A DNA stretch of 64,000 nt from Proteles cristata cristata (taxonomy: Eukaryota; Chordata; Mammalia; Carnivora; Hyaenidae): the NCBI GenBank assembly GCA_017311185.1, contig JAESUZ010004905.1, positions 124,001 to 188,000 on the forward strand, read 5' to 3'. The notes under the pieces were generated by a model. It had not been told where the DNA came from, searched no databases, and worked only from the letters and a program-made list of their open reading frames with translations. Within the stretch, counting starts at the first letter, position 1. Each line of letters starts with the position of its first letter. A program made the translations under genes and the position numbers. Positions 33,242-42,860 of the stretch are shown here, piece by piece.

Positions 33242-33270
33242 GAGCTAAGGTATTAAAACTGCTTTGGTGT

Positions 33271-33452
33271 GGGGCGCCTGCATGGCTCAGTTAGTCAAGA
33301 AAAGTCTGACTCTTGATTGCAGCTCGAGTCATGATCTCATTGTTTGTGGGATAAAGCCCCACACCAGGCTCTGTGCTGACAGTGTAGATCCTGCTTGGAA
33401 TTCTCTCTCCCTCTCTGTCTCTCTCTGAAAATAAATAAACATTTTTAATAAA
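33271..33452 (+). mobile_element. Can-SINE
   Basis: Head GGGGCGCCTGCATGGCTCAG, older CTCTTGATTGCAGCTC middle. TGCTTTGGTGTG (33260-33271) and TGCTTCGGTGTG (33453-33464), 11 of 12 identical. Confidence 0.94.
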
Positions 33453-33494
33453 TGCTTCGGTGTGTGGTGCTGGTTAGAAGGATAGATTATTATT

Positions 33495-33650
33495 TCTCCA
33501 TCAGTGGTCTTAGAAGAAGGCTCTTGTTAAAATGCAAATTCCTAGGTCCTAACCTAGACCTACAGAATCCGAGGTAACACCGTGATTCTTAGTGGGCCTG
33601 AAGCCAGAGAGCCCCGGGCTCGGCTGGGACTTCTCAAACTAGGCTGCATG
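33495..33650 (+). mobile_element. MER5-type fragment
   Basis: TTGTTAAAATGCAAATTCCT, AGGTCCTAACCTAGACCTAC, AGAATCCGAGG and GGGACTTCTCAAACTAGGCT resemble the MER5A interior and its CTTCTCAAACTTTAG end. Confidence 0.55.
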
Positions 33651-33774
33651 CTCCTCAAGGGCAGGAAGCAGCTCTTACTCCCTCACAGCCCCAGTGTCCA
33701 GCCAAGGTGCTTAATAATGCTCACACACTGGTTTGTGTCCAAAATCTTTTACGTTAGATTTAGTTCGTGCACAG

Positions 33775-34282
33775 TGTGAAACCATTTCAATCTAAAATAC
33801 GATCAGAGGATATAAAATAGGGAGTATCACACAGGGCCCTCAGGAAGACAAAACAAAGCGTCATTCCTGTAAATGCCTGACTTACAGAAAACTGATAGGG
33901 TTGGAATTTTCTTAGCTGACTGGAGGTTGATCAGAAATTGTCTCTTATCAACCGTGGGAAGTCTGGCCACAGGCATAAACTGTAGGGGACCCAGGTCCGG
34001 TTGGTCCCGCAAAGTGGGCTGGATTGAGCTTTGTGTGTGTGACTGGACTGATTCTGTCTGCTCGGAAAATTTTTCGAGGCTGGTCTTTGCTTTTCACTTT
34101 AACTCCGATGGAACTTCCCCCTCCTTACCTCCCCTGCCCCTAAATACAGCCGGCCCCAACCCTCGCAGCCCCACCTGCAGCCTGCTTCAGCTGGCTTGTC
34201 CCGAATTGCAACCCCTTTGCCCTTCCTGAATAAACTCATCTTTTTGAGCTTGCCTCAGTTTACCTTTTTACTTAGGGTAACA
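33775..34282 (+). mobile_element. Solo LTR of an ERV1-like endogenous retrovirus
   Basis: A 508-bp segment starting TGTGAAACC and ending GGGTAACA, so it has the TG...CA ends of an LTR, with the 4-base duplication ACAG on each side (33771-33774, 34283-34286). Near the 3' end is AATAAA (34229-34234) followed by CTCATCTTTTTGAGCTTGCCTCAGTTTACC, the R-U5 layout of many ERV1 LTRs. No gag, pol or env sequence adjoins it, so it is the product of LTR-LTR recombination. Family not identified. Confidence 0.7.
34229..34234 (+). promoter_or_regulatory. LTR polyadenylation signal AATAAA
   Basis: The hexamer lies about 50 bases before the LTR end, the expected place for the retroviral poly(A) signal in R. 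It could end readthrough transcripts, but that is inference. Confidence 0.5.
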
Positions 34283-34576
34283 ACAGTTACTGAGGAAGCG
34301 GTGTAAACATTTCTAAACCCTTTAAGCTGAGTTTTAGCTTTGTTCAAATCCCAGTGTGTGGAGTGCAGAACCGAACTAGCCAAAGGCAAGGCTGCCTCTG
34401 CAAAACCCAGTGCGCAGACCTGCTCTTTCCCAGCCCGAGGCCCAGAGGTTAGTCTCTAGTCTCTCTGAAAATAAAAATCCTCTGGTCACTTTTAGGCAAA
34501 AAAGATTTGTCTGCTCAAACAGCTAATCTACAAATGCCCATTCAATTAAAACTTCTCTATGTCCGGGGCGCCTGGG

Positions 34577-34588
34577 TGGCTTAGTCGG
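34577..34588 (+). promoter_or_regulatory. Pol III A box of the young SINE
   Basis: TGGCTTAGTCGG fits the tRNA-type A box (TRGYNNARNNG) at the expected distance from the element start. Together with the B box it is the internal promoter of tRNA-derived SINEs. Confidence 0.75.
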
Positions 34589-34632
34589 TTAAGCGTCCGA
34601 CTTTCGCTTAGGTCATGATCTCGCGGTTCGTG

Positions 34633-34643
34633 GGTTCGAGCCC
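34633..34643 (+). promoter_or_regulatory. Pol III B box of the young SINE
   Basis: GGTTCGAGCCC matches the tRNA B box GGTTCGANNCC, 45 bases after the A box. Both boxes being intact means this copy could in principle be transcribed. Confidence 0.8.
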
Positions 34644-34805
34644 CGCGTCGGGCTCTGTGCTGACTGCCAGCTCAGAGCCTGGAGCCTGTTTCAGTCTGTG
34701 ACTCCCTCTCTCTCTGACCCTCTGCTCACGCTGTCTCTCTCTCTCTCTCCTAGAAATAAATAAATAAATAAATAAAAACATTAAAAAAAAAACTTCTCTA
34801 TGTCC

Positions 34806-35128
34806 GCAGAAGGAAAAGCCGCTGATGGTTGGGGTACATGGGGCCTCACCCGCTCCCTCCATGCCTACCCGGCCCCCACCCCGTGCGCTCTGCTGCTTCC
34901 GGCTCCACCAGGACTAGGAGAGGGTCGGGAAGGAAAACAGATGGGGACACCGGAGTCCTCCTCTGCCGGTGGGGTTGTAATCTGAAAGCAGGCCTCGGTG
35001 CAACAGATACGCATTACTGGCTCTCCTTCCTCACACGGACCCTCCTCCCCACTGAGGACCCCGTATTGGCGGGAGCTCCTCCCACTGGCCACTGTGCTGT
35101 CCCTCAGCTCTGGTTCCCCCGACTACCT
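34806..35128. other. GC- and CpG-rich stretch
   Basis: Noticeably richer in G, C and CpG (CCGGCTCCACC, ACCCGGCC, GTATTGGCGGGAG) than the rest of the window. No clear TATA box, initiator or coding frame. A 110-codon frame at 34829-35161 has no domain. Confidence 0.5.
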
Positions 35129-35140
35129 ACCTCCAGCCTC

Positions 35141-35363
35141 TTTTTTTTTTTTAATTTTTAATTTTTATTTATTTTGAGAGAGTGACAGAGACAGAGCACA
35201 AGCGGGGGAGAGGCAGCGAGAGAGGGAGACACAGAATCCAAAGCAGGCTCCAGGCTCTGTGCTGACTGTGCAGAGCCTGATGTGGGGCTTGAACTCCCTA
35301 ACCATGAAATCATGACCTGAGCCAAAGTCGAATGCTCAACTGACTGAGCCAGCCAGGCGCCCC
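35141..35363 (-). mobile_element. Can-SINE
   Basis: T-run, then GAGAGAGTGACAGAGACAG, head GAGCCAGCCAGGCGCCCC. ACCTCCAGCCTCTT is exact at 35129-35142 and 35377-35390, with 13 extra C-rich bases between head and right TSD, probably added at insertion or by later expansion. Confidence 0.94.
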
Positions 35364-35390
35364 ACCCCCCACTCCCACCTCCAGCCTCTT

Positions 35391-36200
35391 AATGTTGGGT
35401 TCACCTTGCCCTCCAGGAGATCGTCCTTTTTAAGATAACCCAAGTCCCACCTCCTTCCCCACCCCACCCCCACCCCCGCCTGGGGCCTCACCTGTTCAGA
35501 CCTGTACTCCACCACTGGGAGTACCTTTTTTCATCTTCACTCTCTTGCCTTACTCTGCCGGCTCTGACCAGAAAGAAGCACATACCAATCCCTTCACCTG
35601 AATCTCCGAAGCCTCCCTCATTCAGTTTACAACCCCCGGAGGGGAGGGCTCCCCTCCTCCCCCAGGAAGGCACGCTGACGACTCTCTCCAAAGAACTCTC
35701 ATTGCCCACGCCCACGGTGATTCTTCCCCATCTGCGACCTCGCCAGGAGCACTGGAGGGGTGAATGCTGGTGACCCGGGTTCCACAGTCTCTCAGCACGA
35801 CCTCCATAAGGGGTCCAACGTTTCGTGAGGAAGTGGGGGCATTTGTCACCTGTCATAGCATCTGGGGAGATAACTGAAAAGTCACTCTAACATCCTATTG
35901 CATTAGTCAGACTCTCAGTTACAAGGGGGAAAAAGACTCACTCAATTCATCTTAATTAGTAGAGGTTTCAGATAAGAATACTCCCAGAAATAAGAAACGC
36001 TAAAATATGATGGCAGCCCAAGGGCAGGTGTGCCCAGAGCAGGAAACAGATAAAATGCCCGGGAAGTCTTGTCCCCTGCTTAGCAAGGAGCGCCGTGGCT
36101 CCCCTGACCTGAGAACAGAGCTGCTCTCTGCTTCTGCGGCCATCCCCTCTCTGCTGCCAGCCTCTACTCAGAACTCTGTTCTGTGGAACATGGAATTATA
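35391..36200. other. C- and CpG-rich non-coding stretch
   Basis: C-run CCCCACCCCCACCCCCG near 35460-35477 and further CpGs to about 35830. A minus-strand frame of 122 codons (35488-35856) has no recognisable domain. 35880-36200 returns to ordinary base composition. Confidence 0.5.
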
Positions 36201-36218
36201 AAAGATGGTACCAGGGGA

Positions 36219-36348
36219 GGGGCGCCTGGGTGACCCAGTCAGTTAAGCATCCTAATCGACTCTTGATTTTGGCTCAGGTCTTGATCTCACAGTCATGGGC
36301 TCAAGTCCCGTGTTGGGCTCTGTGCTGACAGCACAGAACCTGCTTGGG

Positions 36349-36386
<38 letters not shown>

Positions 36387-36459
36387 TGCCCCTTCCCTCC
36401 CAGCTCATGCTCTCTCTCAAAAAAAAAAAAAAAAAAAAGAATAAATAAAGTTTAAAAAG
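36219..36459 (+). mobile_element. Can-SINE
   Basis: Head GGGGCGCCTGGGTGACCCAG with a small insertion (CATCCTAATCGACTCTTGAT), 13 CT units and a 20-A tail. AAAGATGGTACCAGG (36201-36215) and AAAGATGTTAACAGG (36460-36474), 13 of 15 identical. Confidence 0.94.
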
Positions 36460-36474
36460 AAAGATGTTAACAGG

Positions 36475-37138
36475 TGAGAGTTCTGTTGTCAGGTAGGTCT
36501 GGGAAACGCTGAGTTCACATTAGACAAGCTTCTTACTTTCCTCACTGCCCTGGCCTGGGAAATCCCATTCAAGGAACAGCTGCTACTGGCTGCAAAACAC
36601 AGCTCTGGGGAGGGGGCTGGGGCCTATAAGTGGCCCTCCGCTAACTCCTGACCTTAGCTTCCTTTGACCACCTTCCTTGACCACAACTTTGAGGAAGCTG
36701 TGGCATGCGCACACCACCTTCTCTCTGTATTTTCAGCTCCTGCACCCACAACCAACCATCTCTCTGTATCTTAATCCTCTTAAAGACAATGACATCACTC
36801 ACTCCAGTGTGGTCACCATCAGAACAATTTGGGCAGATCCTTGGTATCGAGCCATCTTATAGGTAATTGATCAATCTGGAGCCTGACTCATCTTGGCCTA
36901 GGTGCTCACCTCTAGGTGGAAAATGGAAAATCTCCTTCCTTAGCAGGAGATGAAGGGACATGACCATGATTGGCCAGTCTATAAAGAATAGCAGTCTTTC
37001 TAACTCCTTTGTGATATCCAGCCACTAATTGAAGGAGTATAACCAAGAGACTTAAGTTAAATAAATGTTTTTTCAAGTACCTTGGCACTCCCCCCAACCT
37101 AGTAAAGTATACTGTTATCAAAATGAGACCAGGATCCT
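36475..37138. other. Non-coding stretch
   Basis: No repeat or gene recognised. The 91-codon minus-strand frame at 36912-37187 runs into a SINE and has no domain. Confidence 0.5.
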
Positions 37139-37146
37139 GCAAGTTT

Positions 37147-37362
37147 GGGGCATCTGGGTGGCTCAGTTGGTTGAGCACCCAAATCAATTGAGGTCATGAT
37201 TTCACAGTTCATGAGTTCAAGCCCCACATCTGGCTTTCTGCTGTCAGCACAAACCCTGCTTCGGATCCTCTGTCCCCTACCCTTCTCTGTCCGTCCCTCA
37301 TTTCTGTGCACACATGTTCTCTCCCTCTCTCTCTCCTTCAAAAATAAACATTAAAAAAGAAA
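37147..37362 (+). mobile_element. Can-SINE
   Basis: GGGGCATCTGGGTGGCTCAG head and AAAAATAAACATTAAAAAAG tail. GCAAGTTT (37139-37146) and CCAAGTTT (about 37371-37378) may be the duplication, separated from the tail by about 8 bases. Confidence 0.9.
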
Positions 37363-38054
37363 ACACACCTCCAAGTTTCTTCACTGAGTAAGTGAGCCAC
37401 AGTTTAAGTATATACAACATTTTCAGTGTGTGTGTGTGCATGTGTGTATGTGTGATGTATATTTAAGTACCATATACAATATATAGTATGTTTTAAGTAT
37501 ATATAGTATATATATTTAAATATATAACATTGACTCCTTCCCTTAAGCCACTATACAGCTCATACATCAAGGCTAAATTATATTTCTGTGTTTTTGATTA
37601 CTATTTACCCATATGCTTAAAGTCTTTAATGGCTTGTGGCAAACCAATAGGAAATGACTTTTTAATTTAAGCAATCCAAAGTAAAAGACTAGATGCAAAC
37701 ATGTTTTGTGTGCTCCTGTTTTTTGTAATGCTTCTTTGCAACACTGAATTCAATGTCTGCAGGTGGGCTTGGTCTTCCTGGCACGGGCAGCCTTGTTAAA
37801 CAGCTCAGCCCTCCTCATCTTCATCTCAGCGGTCACATTCCGCCCCTGTGAGGGAAGTACCGGTTCATTAACCTCATTCCACAGACTGGATCATAAAAAT
37901 GCACCTTCCACATTATAAAAACATAAGTTGGCCAATGTGACTGAAGGTCAATTTAATAAGTCATGCACTCATCCAGTCACTTCTCCACAGGGTCATTCGT
38001 GAGCCATAATTAATGGGCAATGGTGAGATAGAGGACTCCCAGCCAAGAGAAATC
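37363..38054. other. AT-rich stretch with TG/TA simple repeats
   Basis: From about 37424 to 37530 imperfect GTGTGTGTGC and GTATATATAG units follow each other. The rest has no recognised element. Confidence 0.6.
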
Positions 38055-38250
38055 AGTGTGATGTAAGGCACACAGACCAGGGGTCAGACAGGCCAGCCCC
38101 ATGACTCCAGGCAAGAGTGGTAAACTGTCTAAGTGTCGGTTTCGCCTTCTTGAAAATGATGGGCATCATGTGCAATATTCAGAAAGAGTCAGTGTACATA
38201 AAGGAGCTGCCCTATGCCTGTAACAGAGCAGGTGCTCAGTAACAGTAGTA
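38055..38250 (+). mobile_element. MIR SINE
   Basis: GGGTCAGACAGGCCAGCCCC, ATGACTCCAGGCAAGAGTGG, CTGTCTAAGTGTCGGTTTCG and GCAGGTGCTCAGTAACAGTA follow the MIR order from head to 3' end. The TAGTAG run after it probably grew from the element's end. Confidence 0.75.
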
Positions 38251-38288
38251 GCGGTAGTAGTGGTAGTGATGGTGACGATAGTAGTGTA
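38238..38288. repeat. Degenerate (GTA/GTG)n repeat
   Basis: AGTAGTAGCGGTAGTAGTGG followed by TAGTGATGGTGACGATAGTAG, a trinucleotide-like imperfect repeat. Confidence 0.8.
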
Positions 38289-38687
38289 GACATCTCTTTG
38301 GTTGTCTTTTTTTTTTCTATCTGTCCAATATATCTTTTGTACATATTCAAATAGTAGCAGTCCCATTTTCTTTGAGTAATTGCCCCACCAATTCTTGTGG
38401 TTTGGGATGAATGTTAATCACAGTGTCCCCCATGCTTGACCATAGGGATGAGCTTTTGATCCAGGCCTTGGCAATCATTATCCCCCTTCCTCCTGGCCCC
38501 AGGGATTGAAGGGCAAGGGGTGAACTGGAGCAAGGACAAATTGGGAAACAGAACCAATCAGAGCCTTTCCTCGGGATTTTACGGAGAGACGTTGTGAGAA
38601 GCTCCTCCTCGGGGGTGGCCTGGGAAGACAGAAACTCGGAGCTGCCTGCGGCCCTACTGTCCTTCACCTCCTACACACTGGGAACAG

Positions 38688-38741
38688 TTTTTTTTAATGT
38701 TTATTTATTTTTGAGACAGAGTGTGAGCAGAGAAGGGGCAT

Positions 38742-38793
<52 letters not shown>

Positions 38794-38930
38794 ACACACA
38801 GAATCTGAAGGAGGCTCCAGGCTCTGAGCTGTCAGCACAGAGCCCAACGCAGGGCTTGAACTCACAAATCACAATATCATGACCTGAGCCAAAGTCACAC
38901 ACTTAACTGACTGAGCCTCCCAGGCGCCCC
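38688..38930 (-). mobile_element. Can-SINE containing a large (CA)n expansion
   Basis: T-run at left, GAGCCTCCCAGGCGCCCC at right, and a CA tract where the pyrimidine tract normally lies. GGGAACA at 38680-38686 and 38931-38937 may be the target duplication. Confidence 0.92.
38742..38800. repeat. (CA)n microsatellite within the SINE
   Basis: About 28 CA units with one interrupting T (CACATACACA), derived from the SINE's own GTGTG/CACAC segment. Confidence 0.95.
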
Positions 38931-39138
38931 GGGAACACATCTTGAAATAGGAGAGAATGTGGGTGGCCATCACAGAGTAACAAAACAGAAGGGGAGAGAG
39001 AGAGAATAATAGGATTTATATCCCTGGATCCAGCTCTACCCCTAGATTTACCAGTTAAATAAGTCAATAAATTCCCTTTTTAGGCTTAAGTTAATTTCAA
39101 TTGAGTTTCTGCCCTTTGCATTAAAAGGTTCCTGTCTA

Positions 39139-39348
39139 GGATACCTGGGTGGTGCAGTTCATTGAGCATCTGACTCTTGATTTAGGCACAGGTCATGATC
39201 TCAGGGCTATGGGATTGAGCCCCACTTTGGACTTTGTGCTGAGCTTGGAGCCTACTTGGGATTCTCTCTCTGTCTCTCCCTCTGCCCCTCCTGCCACTCT
39301 CTCTCTATAAAATAAAACAAATCAAAATAAAATAAAACAAAATAAAAT
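39139..39348 (+). mobile_element. Can-SINE, older type
   Basis: GGATACCTGGGTGGTGCAGT head, CTCTTGATTTAGGCACAGGT middle, tail of AAATAAAACA units. AGGTTCCTGTCTA (39126-39138) and AGGTTCTTGTCTA (39349-39361). Confidence 0.94.
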
Positions 39349-39380
39349 AGGTTCTTGTCTAATATAAACATACTTTTTAT

Positions 39381-39475
39381 GAGAGGAAAGGAAGGAAGGA
39401 AGGAAGGAAGAGGAAGGGAAGAAAGAAAGGAGGAAGGGAAGGAGGGAGGGAGGAAGAAAAAAGGAAGGAAGGGAT
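39381..39475. repeat. (GGAA)n purine tract
   Basis: GAGGAAAGGAAGGAAGGAAG followed by degenerate GGAA/GGGA units for about 95 bases. It creates the longest open frame of the window (39355-39843, 162 codons) because purine-only codons include few stops. Not a gene. Confidence 0.93.
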
Positions 39476-39754
39476 TAGAAGAGAGAGGCCAGAAGCAATA
39501 CCCAGAGGCACCCTCACACATTCATTCCAGCACAGAAAACAGAAGCCAGGAGACCTGTATCAATGGTATTGTGGCTAAAGTGGCACAGCCACTAAATCAG
39601 AGGCAGGCGACCTGCTGGAAGATGCAGAAAACAATGTGGCATCACTGCATTTCTTGCCTGCAGCTTTGTCAATGGAAGGAGGAAGGTCTTGTTTCCCTGG
39701 CCAGAGTTGGCCCCTGGTCTCATCCGAGGATAGAGAGACAGTGGCCAGCAAAGC

Positions 39755-39985
39755 TGGAAAAGTTAATAGAGACCATATCACAGTGGCCTTGCTGTGCAAT
39801 AAAGGAGCTTGGATTTTCCCCAGCAAGCCGTGGGTACCACTGAGAAGTTTTAAGAAGGAGCATGACATGATTTTTATGGTTTTGGAAGCTTTCTCTGGCC
39901 TAGAGAGGCTTCTATATTGAGAAGGTTGAATCTACAAGACTTGGGGATGGATTGTATGGGGCGACGTGGGGGCGTGGAGACAGGA
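39755..39985 (+). repeat. Ancient dispersed repeat, family not assigned
   Basis: GGAGCTTGGATTTTCCCCAG, TGAGAAGTTTTAAGAAGGAG, CATGACATGATTTTTATGGT and CTTTCTCTGGCC match a mammal-wide repeat (with GATTTTATTC, GGAAGCCATTGAGGGTTTT and GTGACATGATCTG) that I know by pattern but not by name. Confidence 0.5.
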
Positions 39986-40139
39986 AGAAGGAAGGAACAC
40001 AGGACCTGACTTCAGGGAGCCAGAAAGGAGGTGTGAAGCGAGACACGGAAGGAGGGAAGGAGCGCATGTTGGAATAGGCTCCACTGGAGAATGCATGGGG
40101 ACATCCAGGGAAGGTGTCCAGTAGAAAATTAGGTCGTTT

Positions 40140-40270
40140 GAGTCACAGGATTCTGTGATCACGGACAGGTTACTTAATTTCTGAGTGCCTCGGTCTCCTT
40201 ATTTGTCAAACAGGAATAATACTCTCTAATCAGAGATTTTAATTAACGTGTCTAAGTCCACTCACCATAA
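40140..40270 (+). mobile_element. MIR SINE fragment
   Basis: GGACAGGTTACTTAATTTCT, GAGTGCCTCGGTCTCCTTAT and TTGTCAAACAGGAATAATAC match the conserved MIR core. Confidence 0.85.
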
Positions 40271-40464
40271 AACATTGTACTTAAATAGAAAGAACGGGTA
40301 GAGAGAGGCTCCTAATTACTCTGAGGAGGTCATTGGTCCTGGGGGAGTATTCTGTTTTCGCCAGTCACCCATGCCCTAACTCCTGCCTTATCCTAGGGAA
40401 GCCCCAAGAGCTGGGTAGGTTTGCCCTAAACATTTTCGTGCAACTCGGCCCACTCAAGGGTCTG

Positions 40465-40640
40465 GGTCCTCTTTTTAGCCTTTGCACCTGTTGTTCCTTC
40501 TGACTGGAACACCCTTCTTCCACTGGTCAGTGGTTAGTTCCTCCACTGGGTCTTTCACTGCCCAAGGAACTCCTTTTCATCCTTCTAGACTCGCTCCCTC
40601 TCACCAGCCCTGTGATGTTTTATGTGCCTCATCCCTGTGC
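40465..40640 (+). mobile_element. L2 LINE fragment
   Basis: TTTTAGCCTTTGCACCTGTT, GTTCCTTCTGACTGGAACAC, CCTTCTTCCACTGG and TTTTCATCCTTCTAGACTCG follow the L2 3' region (CCTTTGCACTTGCTGTTCCCTCTGCCTGGAA). Confidence 0.8.
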
Positions 40641-41870
40641 AACAATTCAAATGCTGTTGTGTACAATAAAGCATTCTTCCTTTGGTCACCAGATCATCCC
40701 TTAAAAAAATTGAAGTCTGTAGGCCTTACCTACAAGGCTGGCTGACGCAACATGAAACGATCTGAATTTAGAACTGTTGAGGTGTGTGCCAATTACTATG
40801 CTGCATAGCCTCGCACCTCCACACCCATCTTTGATGCCCTGCCCTGTGGCAGTGGGACCGGGACTCTGCAAGCCACATTCCTGCCAGCAGTCTCCCAGTT
40901 AGGTTCTGCTCGGCTAGAGGAGGACTAGGAGCCTGGAAGAAGGGGAAGAGACTCCTTCCTGTCTGTTTACAAGTCCTGTGAGCATCACACCAGCAGTGCT
41001 TCTGCCCCCATAGCAGCATTTAGATCCATCCAGTCGGCAGGTTTTCCGAGGCTGGCAGTGCAAGCCTCATCCTGGCTGCTTTCTCCTTCCTGGGTGTCTG
41101 GTTCTCAAGCTCATGGGGTCCCTGCTCCAAGTTGAGACTCTGTTTCGAGCAGAGCTATGCCCCTTCCCCAGAGGTGTAAGCTCCATTCCATACGGTCCCT
41201 CCTTCAAGTTTCTAAATTTTAATAATCTCAGTCTTTGCTCTCCCAAAACCTGGGAGTAAGAACTGCTTCCTGCAATTGAGAACTCTGTGATACATGGATG
41301 CTCCTTTACTGCCTTCTTGACTACATAGTTAACAACGATCTAGACATGAAATTCTCTTTGTTCAAACAATTGGTATGGTCTCTGACTCTTGACTGCACAG
41401 TGATGGTCCCAGGTTTTTTAATATAAGCATATAATTGGCTTAGGTCCATTATTTTATAAGGTTAATGAGTCATCGCTATCTAGGGAGCCCCAACTCCTGA
41501 GTGTTTGACCACCCTTAATGTGACTGTGTAGCCCACCCCTTAAATGCCTGGCCACCTTGATATAAACAGGCTGTCCCGCCCACCTGCATTAATTCTTTCT
41601 GGATTCTGGATCCCACCAGTTGACCCTATTCAAGGAATGGCCTGAGGCAATAGAATGCACTTGACTATGGTACCAGCTGCAATGTGTTGACAGGGTCTTC
41701 TTTCCACAGGCAGATAAGAAATGCCAGGCTTTGTCCAGTATTTATGGCCCATCGGGACATCACCACTTTCCATCTTTAGTGTCAATGTGGGTGGGACTTT
41801 GCCCTCCAAGGCTTTGCCTCTCTGCCTAGGGACCCTCTCCCTCCTTCCCCACTGAGTCTAGGAAGGTAAG
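40641..41870. other. SINE-free non-coding stretch
   Basis: No repeat or gene named. Ordinary base composition and no open frame over 90 codons. 41380-41720 has an old-LTR flavour (ATATAAACAGGCTGTCCCGC) but I cannot support a call. Confidence 0.45.
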
Positions 41871-41874
41871 GGAC

Positions 41875-42170
41875 AGCACAGAAAGACAAATACCATATGA
41901 CTTCAATCATATATGGAATTTAAGAAATAAATGAGCAAAGGAAAAAAATAGGAAGGGAAACCAAGAAACAGAACAAACTGACGGTTACCAGAGGGGAGAT
42001 AGGTGGGGGATGGGTGAAATAGGCGATGGGGATTAAGGAGTGTACTTGTGAGTTGTGATGAGCACCGGATGATGCATGGAATTGTTGAATCACTATATTG
42101 CACACCTGAAACTAATATCACACTGTATGTTAACTAACCGGAATTTAAATAAAAACTTAAAAAAAAAAAA
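41875..42170 (+). mobile_element. Carnivore LINE-1 3' end
   Basis: GAAAGACAAATACCATATGA, ATGGAATTTAAGAAATAAAT, GGTTACCAGAGGGGAGATAG, TTGTTGAATCACTATATTGC and GCACACCTGAAACTAATATC, ending TTAAAAAAAAAA. It matches the last part of L1 (ORF2 C-terminus relic plus 3' UTR). 5'-truncated. Confidence 0.92.
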
Positions 42171-42384
42171 CAGGCAGCATAAAAATTTGCTTGTGTTTTA
42201 CCCATTTACCCTGCATATTCATGTCTCATCAGAAAGGTCCTCTAATTTGGAGGAAAAAGACTAATCTGTTTCGCTTTCCACCTCTGGAACCATCCAATCA
42301 GTCCTGAACTAGACCAGCACAATTGGTTACTAAGACATGGTACCTAACTTCAAGGAGCTTGACTATACTCATGAAAACAGACAA

Positions 42385-42860
42385 TAGGGTTATAATTAGG
42401 ATACAGTTTCAGCTGCACGAAGCAGAGATCCAAAACTGCAGTGAGTCAAATAAGAATAAATTTATTTCTTTCTCCTGAAACAGCACAGATATAGGTGGAG
42501 GTTTGGTAGGCCTGCTCTAGTCCATGAAGTTTTCCAGAGACCAAGGTGATCTTGCTATACCATCATCCCTTGAGGGGATTGCCATTGTCCATAAGATCTA
42601 AGATCTAAGATGCCTGCCTGTCAGGTTCACATCATATTCAGCGTAGCAATGTGCATGCCCTCTCCCTGGAAGCCACACATGTCACTTTCCCTCACATCCC
42701 ATTGGCCAGAACAGAGTCACATGGTCATAACTAGCTGCAAAGGATGCAGGGAAAATAGTCATTATTCTCAGGGCAACCACATGCCCAGCCAAAAATTAGA
42801 AAGTCTATCTTTACAGAAGAAAGATAAAAATGGCATTGAAGGGAACTAGCTGTCTGTATG
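42385..42860 (+). repeat. Ancient mammal-wide repeat, family not assigned
   Basis: TAAATTTATTTCTTTCTCCT, CATCCCATTGGCCAGAACAG, AGTCACATGGTCATAACTAG, CTGCAAAGGATGCAGGGAAA and CATGCCCAGCCAAAAATTAG match a repeat that I know from many mammals but cannot name reliably. Related to the piece at 4.05-4.24 kb in opposite orientation. Confidence 0.6.

Larger units (their letters stand above)
34565..34788 (+). mobile_element. Young Can-SINE with perfect 17-bp target duplication
   Basis: GGGGCGCCTGGGTGGCTTAG head, GACTTTCGCTTAGGTC, CTGACTGCCAGCTCAG, tail (AAAT)n AAAAACATTAAAAA. AAAACTTCTCTATGTCC is exact at 34548-34564 and 34789-34805. Intact head, tail and TSD make it one of the youngest insertions in the window and a candidate for presence/absence polymorphism. 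Confidence 0.97.

Noticed and set aside
33873..34229. 118-codon frame inside the LTR
   Set aside because: It lies wholly within a solo LTR and ends at its poly(A) signal. LTRs do not normally encode protein and the translation has no retroviral motif.
34565..34640. Possible tRNA gene
   Set aside because: The A and B boxes belong to a tRNA-Lys-derived SINE head. There is no intact cloverleaf (no matching acceptor stem) and the same head recurs throughout the window.
35488..35856. 122-codon minus-strand frame in the CpG-rich patch
   Set aside because: High GC lowers stop density. A second minus-strand frame overlaps it and no motif is seen.
39355..39843. Longest open frame in the window, 162 codons, plus strand
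   Set aside because: Its first third is a (GGAA)n purine tract, which lacks stops by composition (Gly-Arg-Lys-Glu repeats). The rest lies over an ancient repeat and has no domain.
41380..41720. Possible old LTR with ATATAAACAGG as a TATA-like motif
   Set aside because: No TG...CA ends, no target duplication and no poly(A) signal at a suitable distance could be found.
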